In this document: positions 1-8,484 of the stretch, one piece after another
How the letters are laid out: each line of letters opens with the position of its first letter
Position numbering within the stretch: the first letter of the stretch is position 1
Assembly: GCA_017450945.1 (NCBI GenBank)
Contig: JAFSSP010000001.1
Location: forward strand, 1-64,000
From: Clostridia bacterium
Lineage (GTDB): Bacteria > Bacillota > Clostridia > Oscillospirales > CAG-272
DNA: 64,000 bases
Reading direction: 5' to 3'
Position numbers and translations under genes: made by a program
Notes under the pieces: generated by a model
The model's database searches: none
The model's input: only the letters and a program-made list of their open reading frames with translations
What the model was told of the DNA's origin: nothing

Positions 1-34
1 AGAGGGGGAAGTTCTTGCAAGAAGTTCCCCCTCT
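1..34. terminator. Hairpin downstream of spoVT (candidate terminator)
   Basis: A 10-bp stem (positions 1-10 pairing with 25-34, AGAGGGGGAA/TTCCCCCTCT) encloses the smaller palindrome TTCTTGCAAGAA at 12-23. It begins 16 nt beyond the spoVT stop codon on the minus strand, where a terminator is expected. Any T-run on the minus-strand 3' side lies outside the window, so termination cannot be confirmed. The C/G-run arms with a softer palindromic core resemble the hairpins at 54838-54994. Confidence 0.45.
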
Positions 35-49
35 CCCGCAATCCCTCTC

Positions 50-610
50 CTACCCTTCCAACTGCCTCCCCAAAAATCCGGCGGCGGTGAGGATGAGTTT
101 GGTTTCGACGTCAAGCTCGGGTTGGGAATTGCGGCCTTCCGGCTCATTGGGATTTTTGAGCGAGGCCACACAGCCGAGGACATCGCCCTCCGAGAGGATG
201 GGCATGGCGCAGTGGATCTTATAATCGCTCTCCTCGTTTGTGACCGGCAACCATTCCTTTTCCATCGGGTGCAGATAGAGGCTCCGGTTCTCCATGAGTT
301 TTCCCATTTCTTCCGAGAGCGATTTGTCAAGATATTCCTTTTTCGGCGCGCCCGAGCAGGCGACCACGGTATCCCGGTCGCAGATAACGACGGTTAGTCC
401 GCAAGTGCGGTGGAGCGTTTCGGCGTACTGAGCGGCAAAGGCGGTCAATTCTCCGATCGGGGAATACTTTTTGAAAATGACCTCGCCTTCGCGGTCGGTG
501 TAAATTTCGAGCGGATCGCCCTCGCGGATCCGCATAGTCCTTCTGATTTCTTTGGGGATCACGACTCTTCCGAGGTCGTCGATCCTCCGGACGATTCCGG
601 TTGCTTTCAT
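50..610 (-). CDS. spoVT: Stage V sporulation protein T (SpoVT), AbrB-type regulator
   Basis: This is a transcription factor acting in the forespore late in sporulation. Residues 1-50 form the AbrB/SpoVT swapped-hairpin DNA-binding domain (MKATGIVRRIDDLGRVVIPKEI, then RREG-type turn), and residues 55-186 are a GAF-like C-terminal domain, as in Bacillus SpoVT. The start is set at the ATG at 608-610 because GGAGGA sits a few bases upstream on the minus strand; a 12-codon upstream extension to 646 has no ribosome site. At 186 aa it is close to the usual size of about 178. Family knowledge says spoVT is transcribed by sigma-G, and a matching promoter is visible upstream. Identification is secure. 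Confidence 0.95.
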   Translation of the reverse strand: MKATGIVRRIDDLGRVVIPKEIRRTMRIREGDPLEIYTDREGEVIFKKYSPIGELTAFAAQYAETLHRTCGLTVVICDRDTVVACSGAPKKEYLDKSLSEEMGKLMENRSLYLHPMEKEWLPVTNEESDYKIHCAMPILSEGDVLGCVASLKNPNEPEGRNSQPELDVETKLILTAAGFLGRQLEG

Positions 611-649
611 AAGCTTCCTCCGTGAACAAAAATTAGATTGGTTCATTTC

Positions 650-679
650 TATTATGAAACAGAGGCGGCATTTTTATCC
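650..679 (-). promoter_or_regulatory. Putative sigma-G promoter of spoVT
   Basis: On the minus strand GGATA (675-679) is followed after 18 nt by CATAATA (650-656). This resembles the forespore sigma-G consensus (GHATR, 17-18 nt, CATnnTA) with one mismatch in the -35. It lies about 40 nt upstream of the spoVT start codon. The match is by eye, supported by the known sigma-G control of spoVT in Bacillus. Confidence 0.5.
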
Positions 680-740
680 TTCAAAACTGAAAAAAGGCGC
701 AAAATTGAATCGAAAATCTTCAAAAACGCAGACTTTATTC

Positions 741-769
741 TTGACAACCCTACCTATAAGTGTTATAAT
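741..769 (+). promoter_or_regulatory. Consensus sigma-A promoter of first polysaccharide operon
   Basis: TTGACA (741-746), a 17-nt spacer and TATAAT (764-769) form a perfect housekeeping promoter about 65 nt upstream of the first operon ORF. An inverted repeat TATAA-GTG-TTATA (755-767) overlaps the -10 box and could be an operator. The 5' leader (about 776-836) shows no obvious terminator or riboswitch-like fold. Confidence 0.85.
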
Positions 770-836
770 AATCATAATAATGCCAAACTGCGGTTTTACA
801 TAAAAAACAAAGCAAACGCAAAAAGGAGTGTGTCTT

Positions 837-2117
837 ATGGCAGAACAGCAAAAACCGATCCGAAATATTCCTTTTTCGCCTCCCGACATGTCCGAAGCAG
901 AGGTTGCCGAAGTTGCGGCCGCACTGCGCTCGGGCTGGATCACCACAGGTCCCAGAGTCAAGGAGCTTGAAAAAAAGGTTGCCGCATGGGTCGGCGTCGG
1001 ATGCACCGAAGGTGGCACGCCGCGTTGCGTTTGCCTCAACTCGCAGACCGCCTGCCAGGAGATGTCGCTTCATCTCATGGGGATCGGTTCGATCTCGGGC
1101 GGCTCCGCAGAGGACGAAGTCATCGTCCCGGCCTACACCTACACCGCGTCGGCCTCGGTCGTCTGCCACGTGGGAGCCAAGCCGGTTCTCGTCGATATTC
1201 AAAAGGATCAACCCACCATCGACTATGACGCGCTCGAAGCCGCGATCACCGAGCACACCAAGGCGGTCATTCCGGTTGACCTCGGCGGCGTTCCCTGCGA
1301 CTACGACAGAATTTTTGAGATTCTCGAGCGCAAAAAAGCGCTCTTCCGTCCGACGAGCAATCTGCAAAAGGCGCTCGGCCGAGTTGCGGTTCTCTCGGAC
1401 ACCGCGCATGCGTTTGGCGCTTCCTACCGCGACAAGATGATCGGCAACGTCGCCGACTTCTCGGCCTTTAGCTGGCACGCAGTCAAAAACTTCACCACCG
1501 GCGAGGGCGGGTGCCTCACCTGGAAAGCGCACGAAGGCTTTGACGATGAAGCGATCTACCACGAACTCCAGCTGCTCTCGCTCCACGGCCAGAGCAAGGA
1601 CGCGCTGAACAAAAACAAGCCCGGCATGTGGGAATACGACATCGTTGCCCCCTATTACAAGTGCAATATGACCGATATCATGGCGGCCATCGGCCTTGCC
1701 CAATTCCCCCGTTATAACGGCATGCTTGCCCGCCGCAAGGAGATCATCTCGCGCTTTGACAAGGCCTTCCGGCCGCTCGGCATCCAAACGCTTGACCATT
1801 ACACCGGCAATTATACCTCCTCGGGTCACCTATATCTGACCCGCCTCTTCCACAAGGACGGCCGTCCGTTTTCCGACGAAGAGAGAAGGGAAGTCATCGT
1901 CAAAATGGCGCTTGCCGGCATCGCCTGCAACGTCCATTACAAACCCCTGCCGCTCCACACCGCCTACAAGAACCTCGGCTTTGACGCAAAAGATTATCCC
2001 AATGCGATAAACTTCTATCTCAACGAGGTCACCCTCCCGCTCCACACCAGACTCACCGACGAGGACGTGGACTATATCATCGAACAATACACAAGGATTG
2101 TGAAGGAGTATCTCTGA
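837..2117 (+). CDS. DegT/DnrJ/EryC1/StrS-family PLP aminotransferase
   Basis: A sugar aminotransferase predicted to convert a nucleotide-linked 4-keto (or 3-keto) sugar to an amino sugar for the surface polysaccharide. The family features are visible: an N-terminal segment ending in SGWITTGPRVKELE, the AYTYTAS region, and the PLP-lysine context SWHAVKNFTTGEGG near residues 215-228. The ATG at 837 is chosen because AAGGAG lies 8 nt upstream; the track-style GTG at 828 lies inside that ribosome site. At 426 aa it is slightly long for the family (about 370-400). It is followed with a 1-nt overlap by the priming transferase, and this pairing is common in PglE/PglC-like modules that build a bacillosamine-type first sugar. 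The exact substrate is inference. Confidence 0.9.
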   Translation: MAEQQKPIRNIPFSPPDMSEAEVAEVAAALRSGWITTGPRVKELEKKVAAWVGVGCTEGGTPRCVCLNSQTACQEMSLHLMGIGSISGGSAEDEVIVPAYTYTASASVVCHVGAKPVLVDIQKDQPTIDYDALEAAITEHTKAVIPVDLGGVPCDYDRIFEILERKKALFRPTSNLQKALGRVAVLSDTAHAFGASYRDKMIGNVADFSAFSWHAVKNFTTGEGGCLTWKAHEGFDDEAIYHELQLLSLHGQSKDALNKNKPGMWEYDIVAPYYKCNMTDIMAAIGLAQFPRYNGMLARRKEIISRFDKAFRPLGIQTLDHYTGNYTSSGHLYLTRLFHKDGRPFSDEERREVIVKMALAGIACNVHYKPLPLHTAYKNLGFDAKDYPNAINFYLNEVTLPLHTRLTDEDVDYIIEQYTRIVKEYL

Positions 2118-2812
2118 TGAGACTGCTTCCCTGGGAGAAACTCCCAACCGATATGCAGTGCGAGGAGATCCGCCCCTATTACGACGTGCTGAAAAAAAAG
2201 CGCTTTGCGCTCTTCTGGAAACGCGCGTTTGACATTGCGGCGTCTTTTTTTCTCCTCCTGCTGCTCTCGCCCTTCTTTCTCATTCTCACCATCGCCATCA
2301 AAGTGGACAGCAAAGGGCCTGTTTTCTACCGGCAGGTGCGCGTCACGCAATATGGAAAGACCTTCCGCATCCACAAGTTCCGCTCTATGTATGTCGACGC
2401 CGACAAACGCGGCACACTGGTCACGGTGGACGGCGACAGCCGCGTGACAAAGGTGGGAAAATTCATCCGCAAATTCCGTCTTGACGAAATCAGTCAACTT
2501 CTCGACGTACTCGACGGCAACATGACCTTTGTCGGCGTACGCCCCGAGGTCCCCAAGTATGTAGAAGCCTACACGCCCGAGATGCGAGCCACGCTCCTGC
2601 TCCCGGCCGGAGTGACCAGCCTTGCCAGCATCCGCTACAAGGACGAGGCCCGCCTGCTCTCCGAGGCCGAGAACGCCGACGAGCAGTATATCAACGTGAT
2701 CCTTCCGGAAAAAATGAAATACAATCTGGAAGGCATCAAGCGCTTCAGCTTTTTCGGCGACATCGGGCTTTGCATCAAGACCGTTTTTGCCGTTCTCAAA
2801 CGCGAAGAGTAA
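2117..2812 (+). CDS. Priming sugar-phosphate transferase (bacterial sugar transferase family)
   Basis: Predicted to transfer a sugar-1-phosphate from a UDP-sugar to undecaprenyl phosphate, starting the lipid-linked repeat unit at the inner face of the membrane. One hydrophobic segment (about residues 37-62) follows the KRAFDIAAS motif; then come KFRSMYVDAD, LDEISQLLDVLDG and VGVRPEV, the hallmarks of PF02397. The 231-aa size fits the small PglC-like monotopic class rather than the long WbaP/WcaJ class. The usual VGPRPE is VGVRPE here. It is the only priming enzyme seen in the window, so it may serve both polysaccharide loci. Confidence 0.93.
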   Translation: MRLLPWEKLPTDMQCEEIRPYYDVLKKKRFALFWKRAFDIAASFFLLLLLSPFFLILTIAIKVDSKGPVFYRQVRVTQYGKTFRIHKFRSMYVDADKRGTLVTVDGDSRVTKVGKFIRKFRLDEISQLLDVLDGNMTFVGVRPEVPKYVEAYTPEMRATLLLPAGVTSLASIRYKDEARLLSEAENADEQYINVILPEKMKYNLEGIKRFSFFGDIGLCIKTVFAVLKREE

Positions 2813-2838
2813 AACGAAAAACAAAGGAGTTTCTTTTG

Positions 2839-4644
2839 ATGCTGTCGATCCGCACCGTTTCGCCCTCCGAAAAAGAGCTCTTGAAAAAAATCACAGAGAT
2901 CCATCTCGCCACTTTTCAAGGTTTCTTCCTGACTTTCATGGGCAAACGTTTTTTGCGTTATATGTACCAGTCCTACGCCGAGCATCCCGAGTCGGGACTG
3001 CTCGTTGCCGAGGAAAATGACACCCCGGTCGGGTTCCTTGCCTATTCCGAAGCAGTAAGCAATCTCTACCGCTATATGTTCCGCCGTCACTTTTTCCCGT
3101 TTGCCTGGTACGGATTTCTCGCCGCCCTGCGTCGGCCGGCGGCCTTTTTCCACATCCTCAGAGCCTTCAAAAAGCCGAAGGAAGCCGAGCGCACCGAGCC
3201 TTACGTTTATCTCGCCTCAATCGGTGTTCTGCCCGAGGAAAAATCCAAGGGCATCGGTTCAAGCCTCATTTCAACTCTGAAAGAGCGCGTTGATTTTTCC
3301 CGTTTTTCCTACATCATGCTTGAGACCGACGCTGAAAACAACAACGCCGCTCTCGGTTTTTACCAAAAGAACGGCTTTGCCCCCGCCCGCGAGTATGAAA
3401 CCCCCGAAGGACGCAAAATGGTGGAGTTCCGGTTTGGGGAAACCTGCGCGGAAGCGACCCAAAATGCACAACCATCCCGAAAAGAGATTTCCATGTCCAA
3501 CGCACCACTCATCGCTCTTCTCACCAATAATGACGACGATATCTACTGTTTCCGTCTCGAACTGATCCAGTCGCTCCTTGCAAACGGTTACCGCGTGCTG
3601 ATTTCCTGCCCGGACGGCCCTAAGTTCGGTGCAATGGAGGAGTTCGGTCTGCGGAAAAATCAGGAGTTTCTATACGACAACCCGCCGATCGACCGTCGCG
3701 GTACCAGCGTCAAAAAGGATTTGAAATTGATCCTTCACTACCGCGCGCTCTTCAAAAAGTACAAGCCCGCAGTCATTCTTGCTTACACAGCAAAACCGAA
3801 TGTGTACGGCGGACTTGTCGCAAGTTTGCGCCGCATCCCGGTCATCAACAACGTCACGGGTCTCGGTTCGGTGCTCAAAGAAAAGGGCCTTACGAAAAAG
3901 TTTATCATGTGGCTCTTCAAAATGGCCTATCGCCGCTCCGCTTGCATCATGTTCCAGAACAGCACCAATATGCAGTTGGCGATTGACCTTGGTTGGGTCA
4001 AGGGTGATCGGCGTTTGATCCCGGGCTCGGGTGTGGCGCTTTCCCGCTATCCGGTCGAAGAGTACCCGGAGGGCGGCAACGGAATCGAAGGAAAGCCCAT
4101 CGTCTTCAACTACATCGGCCGCATCCTGCGGGAAAAAGGCGTGGACAACTATATGGAAGCTGCCCGCCGGATTAAAGAAAAGTATCCAAATACCGAATTC
4201 AATATGCTTGGATTCATCGAACCCACTGAGGTTCGCTATCATAATAAGCTTGCCGAGTTTGAAAAGAACGGCTTCATCCGCTACCACGGGCCGCAGCTTG
4301 ACGTGCGCCCCTGGATCAAACGTGCGCATGCCATCATTCACCCCTCGATCTATGGCGAGGGCATGAGTAACGTCCTGCTTGAAAACGCCAGTTCGGGACG
4401 CCCGATTATCACCACCGACAACCCGGGCTGTAAAGAGACGGTCGACGATGGCGTCACCGGATTTCTCTACCACGGCGGCAACGTCGACGAGCTCGTGGAA
4501 AAAATCGAACATTTCATCGCCGATCTTTCCAACGACGAACGTAAGCAAATGGGCCTTGCCGGCAGAGAAAAAATGGAACGCGAGTTCAGCCGCGAGGTAG
4601 TCATTCGGGCGTATTTAGAAAAGATCGGGGAAGTGACCGCCTAA
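2839..4644 (+). CDS. Fusion protein: GNAT N-acetyltransferase + GT4 glycosyltransferase
   Basis: One uninterrupted 601-aa frame carries two enzymes. Residues 1 to about 210 are a GNAT acetyltransferase (LLVAEENDTPVGFLAY, then VLPEEKSKGIGSSLI as the acetyl-CoA loop, and NNAALGFYQKNGF). Residues 219-601 are a GT-B family 4 glycosyltransferase (LLTNNDDDIYCFRLELI at its N-terminus, EGMSNVLLE near residues 507-515). The start at 2839 has AAAGGAG upstream. An internal ATG at 3493, exactly where the GT domain begins and preceded by AAAGAGAT, could allow the GT to be made alone. These are normally separate neighbouring genes, so this looks like a stop-codon-loss fusion. The GT resembles those acting early after the priming sugar, and GNAT partners commonly acetylate the amino sugar made upstream. 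Confidence 0.88.
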   Translation: MLSIRTVSPSEKELLKKITEIHLATFQGFFLTFMGKRFLRYMYQSYAEHPESGLLVAEENDTPVGFLAYSEAVSNLYRYMFRRHFFPFAWYGFLAALRRPAAFFHILRAFKKPKEAERTEPYVYLASIGVLPEEKSKGIGSSLISTLKERVDFSRFSYIMLETDAENNNAALGFYQKNGFAPAREYETPEGRKMVEFRFGETCAEATQNAQPSRKEISMSNAPLIALLTNNDDDIYCFRLELIQSLLANGYRVLISCPDGPKFGAMEEFGLRKNQEFLYDNPPIDRRGTSVKKDLKLILHYRALFKKYKPAVILAYTAKPNVYGGLVASLRRIPVINNVTGLGSVLKEKGLTKKFIMWLFKMAYRRSACIMFQNSTNMQLAIDLGWVKGDRRLIPGSGVALSRYPVEEYPEGGNGIEGKPIVFNYIGRILREKGVDNYMEAARRIKEKYPNTEFNMLGFIEPTEVRYHNKLAEFEKNGFIRYHGPQLDVRPWIKRAHAIIHPSIYGEGMSNVLLENASSGRPIITTDNPGCKETVDDGVTGFLYHGGNVDELVEKIEHFIADLSNDERKQMGLAGREKMEREFSREVVIRAYLEKIGEVTA

Positions 4645-4674
4645 AGTAGCAGTAAAAGAGAAAGGCAAAACAAC

Positions 4675-5748
4675 GTGGTAGACCTGAAAAGCAAAAAAAT
4701 CGTGATATTCTGCGGAGCTCTTATGCAAGGAGGCGCCGAACGCGTAATCTCCATTTTGAGCCGCCATATGATCGATCAGGGCTTTCAAGTAGAAATTGTT
4801 CTGTTCCTTGACCGCGAAATTTTTTATGAGATTGATCCTCGCGTAAAGGTTACCGCCGTTGAAAAAGAAAGCCGCAGCACAAATATCTTAAAAAATCTTA
4901 TCTGGTTGCGGCGATATTTTAAGAAAAACGCAGACTTGATTCTTTCCTTCCTTGCGCCTTTCAATATGATCGCGCAGGTTGCTCACTTTGGGCTAAAATC
5001 AAAAATTGTGGTTGCGGACCGCAACGATCCCCGCCACATTCCGAAAAATCCGCTTCTCAGAGCCGCAAGAAATTTTCTGTACCGCTTTGCCGACGGAGTT
5101 GTTCTGCAAACGACACATAACAAAGCCTATTTTTCAAAACACGTTCAAAAGAAAAGCGTGGTCATCGGCAATCCGATCGACCTTGGCGACAAAAAAGGAA
5201 TCGGTCTTTCTGCCGAAAAGCAGCCCGAAATTGTTTCGGTCGGCCGTTTGAAACCTCAAAAAAATCAAGCGATGCTCTTGAGAGCATTTGCAAAGATCGC
5301 ACCGGATTATCCGGAATATCGGTTGACCATTTACGGAGAAGGGCCGGAACGCGAAAATCTCGAAGCGCTCGCAAAGCAGCTCGGCATTTTTGACAAAGTC
5401 TTTCTTCCCGGCGCCGCAAAGGATGTGATCGACCGCATCCCGAGCGCAGAACTTTTCGTTCTCCCCTCTGATTACGAGGGAATGTCGAACGCGCTCATCG
5501 AGGCGATGTGCGTAGGCCTCCCCTGCATTTCGACCGACGTCTCGGGCGCATCTGATTTGATCGAGCCAGGCAAAAGCGGGGAGATCATTCCGGTCGGCGA
5601 CACTGAGGCTTTGGTTTGCGCCATGCGAAAACTGCTCTCCGACCATAAGCTGGCAAATGAATATGCCATCGCCGCAACGGCGACAAACGAGAAACTTGAA
5701 ATCAACAAAATCTTAGACGAATGGATCGATTCCATCTCTTCGCTTTGA
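4675..5748 (+). CDS. GT4 glycosyltransferase
   Basis: A cytoplasmic GT-B enzyme of family 4 predicted to add a sugar to the lipid-linked repeat unit. The N-terminal domain has the glycine-rich donor/acceptor loop (GALMQGGAERVISIL) and the C-terminal domain has VSVGRLKPQKN followed by the EX7E element in SDYEGMSNALIEAM. The start is a GTG at 4675; no ATG fits the N-terminal motif. It is one of a set of close look-alikes in this locus (5785, 7401, 39994) that share the layout GGxxR near the N-terminus and YEGxPNALxEAM near the C-terminus. The sugar specificity cannot be read from sequence. Confidence 0.9.
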   Translation: MVDLKSKKIVIFCGALMQGGAERVISILSRHMIDQGFQVEIVLFLDREIFYEIDPRVKVTAVEKESRSTNILKNLIWLRRYFKKNADLILSFLAPFNMIAQVAHFGLKSKIVVADRNDPRHIPKNPLLRAARNFLYRFADGVVLQTTHNKAYFSKHVQKKSVVIGNPIDLGDKKGIGLSAEKQPEIVSVGRLKPQKNQAMLLRAFAKIAPDYPEYRLTIYGEGPERENLEALAKQLGIFDKVFLPGAAKDVIDRIPSAELFVLPSDYEGMSNALIEAMCVGLPCISTDVSGASDLIEPGKSGEIIPVGDTEALVCAMRKLLSDHKLANEYAIAATATNEKLEINKILDEWIDSISSL

Positions 5749-5784
5749 TTTTTTCAAAACCAGAGGAGCATCCTGCCTGAAAAA

Positions 5785-6852
5785 ATGAAACTTCTCTTTT
5801 ACATCAGCACCATCCGTGGCGGCGGCGCCGCGCGCGTCATGGTCAACATCGCAAACGAAATGGCAAAAAAAGGACATTCGGTCCTTTTTGTCACCAATTT
5901 CCCGGACGAGCACGAATATATCCTAAGCGACGGGATCGACCGTCGCTCGATCGAGCCCACCGAAAGCAAGGCCGGAAAGCTCAAAAAGAATTTTACCCGC
6001 ATCCGCGCGCTTCGACGCATCATCAAGGATGAAAAGCCGGATGTTTCCGTCGCGTTCATGCGCGAGAACAATTTCCGCCTGCTCCTTGCCGCAAAGGGGT
6101 TAAAAACCAAAACAATCGTCTCGGTTCGTTGTGACCCCGCGCGCGAGTACGCTTCAAAGCTCTCCAGAACGCTTGCAAACCTTCTTTACAGAAAAGCCGG
6201 CGCCGTCGTCTTTCAGACCGAGGACGCGAGAGCCTTTTTCCCGAACGCGATTCAAAAACGTTCGCAGATCATTTTCAACCAAGTGGACGACCGGTTCTTT
6301 GCCCTGGAAAAAGAACCAGGCGACTATATCGCCGCCTGCGGAAGACTCAGCAACCAGAAAAATTATCCCATGATGCTCCGCGCCTTTGCGGAAGTATTAA
6401 AAGAATATCCAAACGAAGAGCTTCGCATTTATGGCGACGGAGAACAACTGGATGCGCTATCCACGCTTGCAAAAGAGCTTGGCATTGCCGACTCGGTTCG
6501 CCTCATGGGCTTTTCGAGCGACGTGCCGGGCGTTCTGCAAAAGGCAAAATTCCTCGCCATGTCCTCGGACTACGAAGGGCTTCCGAACGCCGTGCTCGAA
6601 TCTCTTGCCGCAGGCATCCCGGTCGTATCGACCGACTGCCCTTGCGGTGGGCCGCGCATGGTAATTTGCGACGGCGAGAACGGCTATCTCGTCCCGGTCG
6701 GCGACGACAAAGCTATGGCCGAAAAAATGAAAGCTCTGCTCTCGGATGAAGGGCGTCTCGCCGCCATGGGCAAAACCGCAAAAGAGGGCGCCAAAGCCTA
6801 CCGCGGCGAGCAGGTCATCGAGACTTGGGAGTCGCTTTTTGAGACCGTGTAA
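5785..6852 (+). CDS. GT4 glycosyltransferase
   Basis: A 355-aa GT-B glycosyltransferase. Visible are STIRGGGAARVMVNIA at the N-terminus, CGRLSNQKNYPMMLRAF in the second Rossmann domain, and SDYEGLPNAVLESLAAGIP carrying EX7E. It follows the preceding GT4 by 36 nt and is a likely paralogue. The start is uncertain: the AGGAG at 5763-5767 is 17 nt from ATG 5785 but only about 5 nt from an in-frame CTG at 5773, so translation may begin four codons earlier. Confidence 0.9.
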   Translation: MKLLFYISTIRGGGAARVMVNIANEMAKKGHSVLFVTNFPDEHEYILSDGIDRRSIEPTESKAGKLKKNFTRIRALRRIIKDEKPDVSVAFMRENNFRLLLAAKGLKTKTIVSVRCDPAREYASKLSRTLANLLYRKAGAVVFQTEDARAFFPNAIQKRSQIIFNQVDDRFFALEKEPGDYIAACGRLSNQKNYPMMLRAFAEVLKEYPNEELRIYGDGEQLDALSTLAKELGIADSVRLMGFSSDVPGVLQKAKFLAMSSDYEGLPNAVLESLAAGIPVVSTDCPCGGPRMVICDGENGYLVPVGDDKAMAEKMKALLSDEGRLAAMGKTAKEGAKAYRGEQVIETWESLFETV

Positions 6853-6864
6853 AGGAGTCGCACT

Positions 6865-7380
6865 ATGCGCATCAAAATCATTTTCCAAGAAATCGTGAAA
6901 AAACTATACGGCCGATTAGGCTACGCAAAAAAGCATGGCATGAAGGTCGGCAAGGACGTGACGATCATGAACGGTGTGATCTTCGGCTCTGAGCCCTATC
7001 TCATCACGCTCGGTGACCGCGTCCGCATCTCCAGCAACGTGCAGTTTATCACGCACGACGGCGGCACCTGGGCCTTTCGCCGCGAGCCGGGCTACGAGGG
7101 CATCGTCCGTTTTGGCAAAATCGTTGTTGGGAACGACAGTTTCATCGGCGCACACTCTGTGATCATGCCCGGCGTTACCATCGGCAAGAACTGCGTGGTC
7201 GGCGCGGGAAGCATCGTCACAAAGGACATTCCCGACCGCACGGTGGTCGCAGGCGTTCCCGCAAAGGTGATCTGCACCACCGACGAGTATGCAAAAAAGT
7301 GCAAAGAACGGATGCCTGCCAATTTCGACATGGCAAAATACAAAGCAAACAAGAAAGCGTATTTGCAGGAAATCCTGTAA
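6865..7380 (+). CDS. Hexapeptide-repeat acyltransferase (left-handed beta-helix)
   Basis: Predicted to O-acetylate (or otherwise acylate) a sugar of the repeat unit using acetyl-CoA. The 171-aa protein has the LbH hexapeptide pattern (ISSNVQFITHDGG, then IGAHSVIMPGVTIGKNCVVGAGS) and the typical exit motif IPDRTVVAGVPAKVI. The catalytic-type histidine is in FITHDGG. An AAAGGAG ribosome site precedes ATG 6865. It sits between two GT4 genes, so it probably modifies the sugar that one of them transfers. Confidence 0.9.
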   Translation: MRIKIIFQEIVKKLYGRLGYAKKHGMKVGKDVTIMNGVIFGSEPYLITLGDRVRISSNVQFITHDGGTWAFRREPGYEGIVRFGKIVVGNDSFIGAHSVIMPGVTIGKNCVVGAGSIVTKDIPDRTVVAGVPAKVICTTDEYAKKCKERMPANFDMAKYKANKKAYLQEIL

Positions 7381-7400
7381 ATTTCGGATAGGAGAAATTC

Positions 7401-8477
7401 GTGAAGGTTCTGTTTTTGGTGTCACATCTGAATAGCGGCGGCACCGAACGTACCGTTGCCTATCTTTCCGGATATTTTGCAGAGCATGGGGTAGATACCT
7501 GCGTTCTGTCGATTTCAAACGAAAAGTTCTATGAGCTCGGCAAAGCCGTGCGTTATGAGACCCTCAACATCCCGCAAGGGAATAAAAACCCGATCGACAA
7601 GATTGTAAAGATTGCAAAACGCACCTTCGCCGTCCGTCGCGCGATCAAAAAAGAAGCTCCCGACGCGGTCATCTCTCTTTTGTCTGTCAATACAAAATAC
7701 CTGCCCGCCAAAAAGAAGTATGCCCTGATCGTTTCCGAACGGAACAACCCCGGGGCGGTCACCGATCGCCGCGCAATCAAGGTCCGCAATCGCGCCTTCC
7801 GCATTTGCGACGGCATCGTCTTTCAAACAAAACGCGCCATGGACTACTATCCCGAAGAAGTTCGCAAAAAGGGAGTCGTCATCCCCAACGCCATCGGCAA
7901 CGAGCTGGTCTATACGGCAAAAGTTCCCGAAGCGCGGGCAAAAAAGATCTGCGCCATGGGCAGATTGCATCCGCAAAAGAATTACCCGCTCCTCCTTCGC
8001 GCATTTTGCGAAATTCTGAAGGATCACCCCGACTACACGCTTGAAATTTACGGCGAAGGCCCCGAAAAAGGGCGGCTGGAAGCGCTCTCCAAAGAGCTTG
8101 GGCTCGAACAATCGGTCAAATTCCAAGGTTCCCATCCCGACGCCATTCTGAAAATTCTGGACGCCTCCTGCTACGTGCTCTCCTCACGCTACGAGGGCAT
8201 GCCAAACGCGCTCATGGAGGCTATGGCGGTGGGACTCCCCTGCGTTGCCACCGACTGCCCGAACGGCCCGGCCGAACTCATTGAAAACGGCAAAAACGGT
8301 CTGCTCGTCCCGAATGACGACAAGGATGCGCTGGTCGCCGCCATCAAAAAAATAATTGAAACCCCCGCGTTTGCAGAGACTTGCTCGAAAAATGCAAAAC
8401 AAGTTTTGCAGCTTTACAGCATGGACGTCAACGCAGAAAAATATCTCGAATTTATCAAAAGCATTTACGAAAGATGA
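7401..8477 (+). CDS. GT4 glycosyltransferase
   Basis: A 358-aa GT-B family 4 enzyme. It starts with GTG at 7401 behind GGAGAAA, giving MKVLFLVSHLNSGGTERTV. The second domain has CAMGRLHPQKNYPLLLRAF and the EX7E element in SRYEGMPNALMEAMAVGLP. It closely resembles the two GT4 enzymes upstream and the one at 39994, suggesting amplification within the locus. Acceptor and donor sugars are unknown. Confidence 0.9.
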   Translation: MKVLFLVSHLNSGGTERTVAYLSGYFAEHGVDTCVLSISNEKFYELGKAVRYETLNIPQGNKNPIDKIVKIAKRTFAVRRAIKKEAPDAVISLLSVNTKYLPAKKKYALIVSERNNPGAVTDRRAIKVRNRAFRICDGIVFQTKRAMDYYPEEVRKKGVVIPNAIGNELVYTAKVPEARAKKICAMGRLHPQKNYPLLLRAFCEILKDHPDYTLEIYGEGPEKGRLEALSKELGLEQSVKFQGSHPDAILKILDASCYVLSSRYEGMPNALMEAMAVGLPCVATDCPNGPAELIENGKNGLLVPNDDKDALVAAIKKIIETPAFAETCSKNAKQVLQLYSMDVNAEKYLEFIKSIYER

Positions 8478-8484
8478 ATCAAAC

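Noticed and set aside
50..646. Longer spoVT start at 646
   Set aside because: The additional 12 codons lack a ribosome site and are absent in the family; the ATG at 608-610 has GGAGGA upstream.
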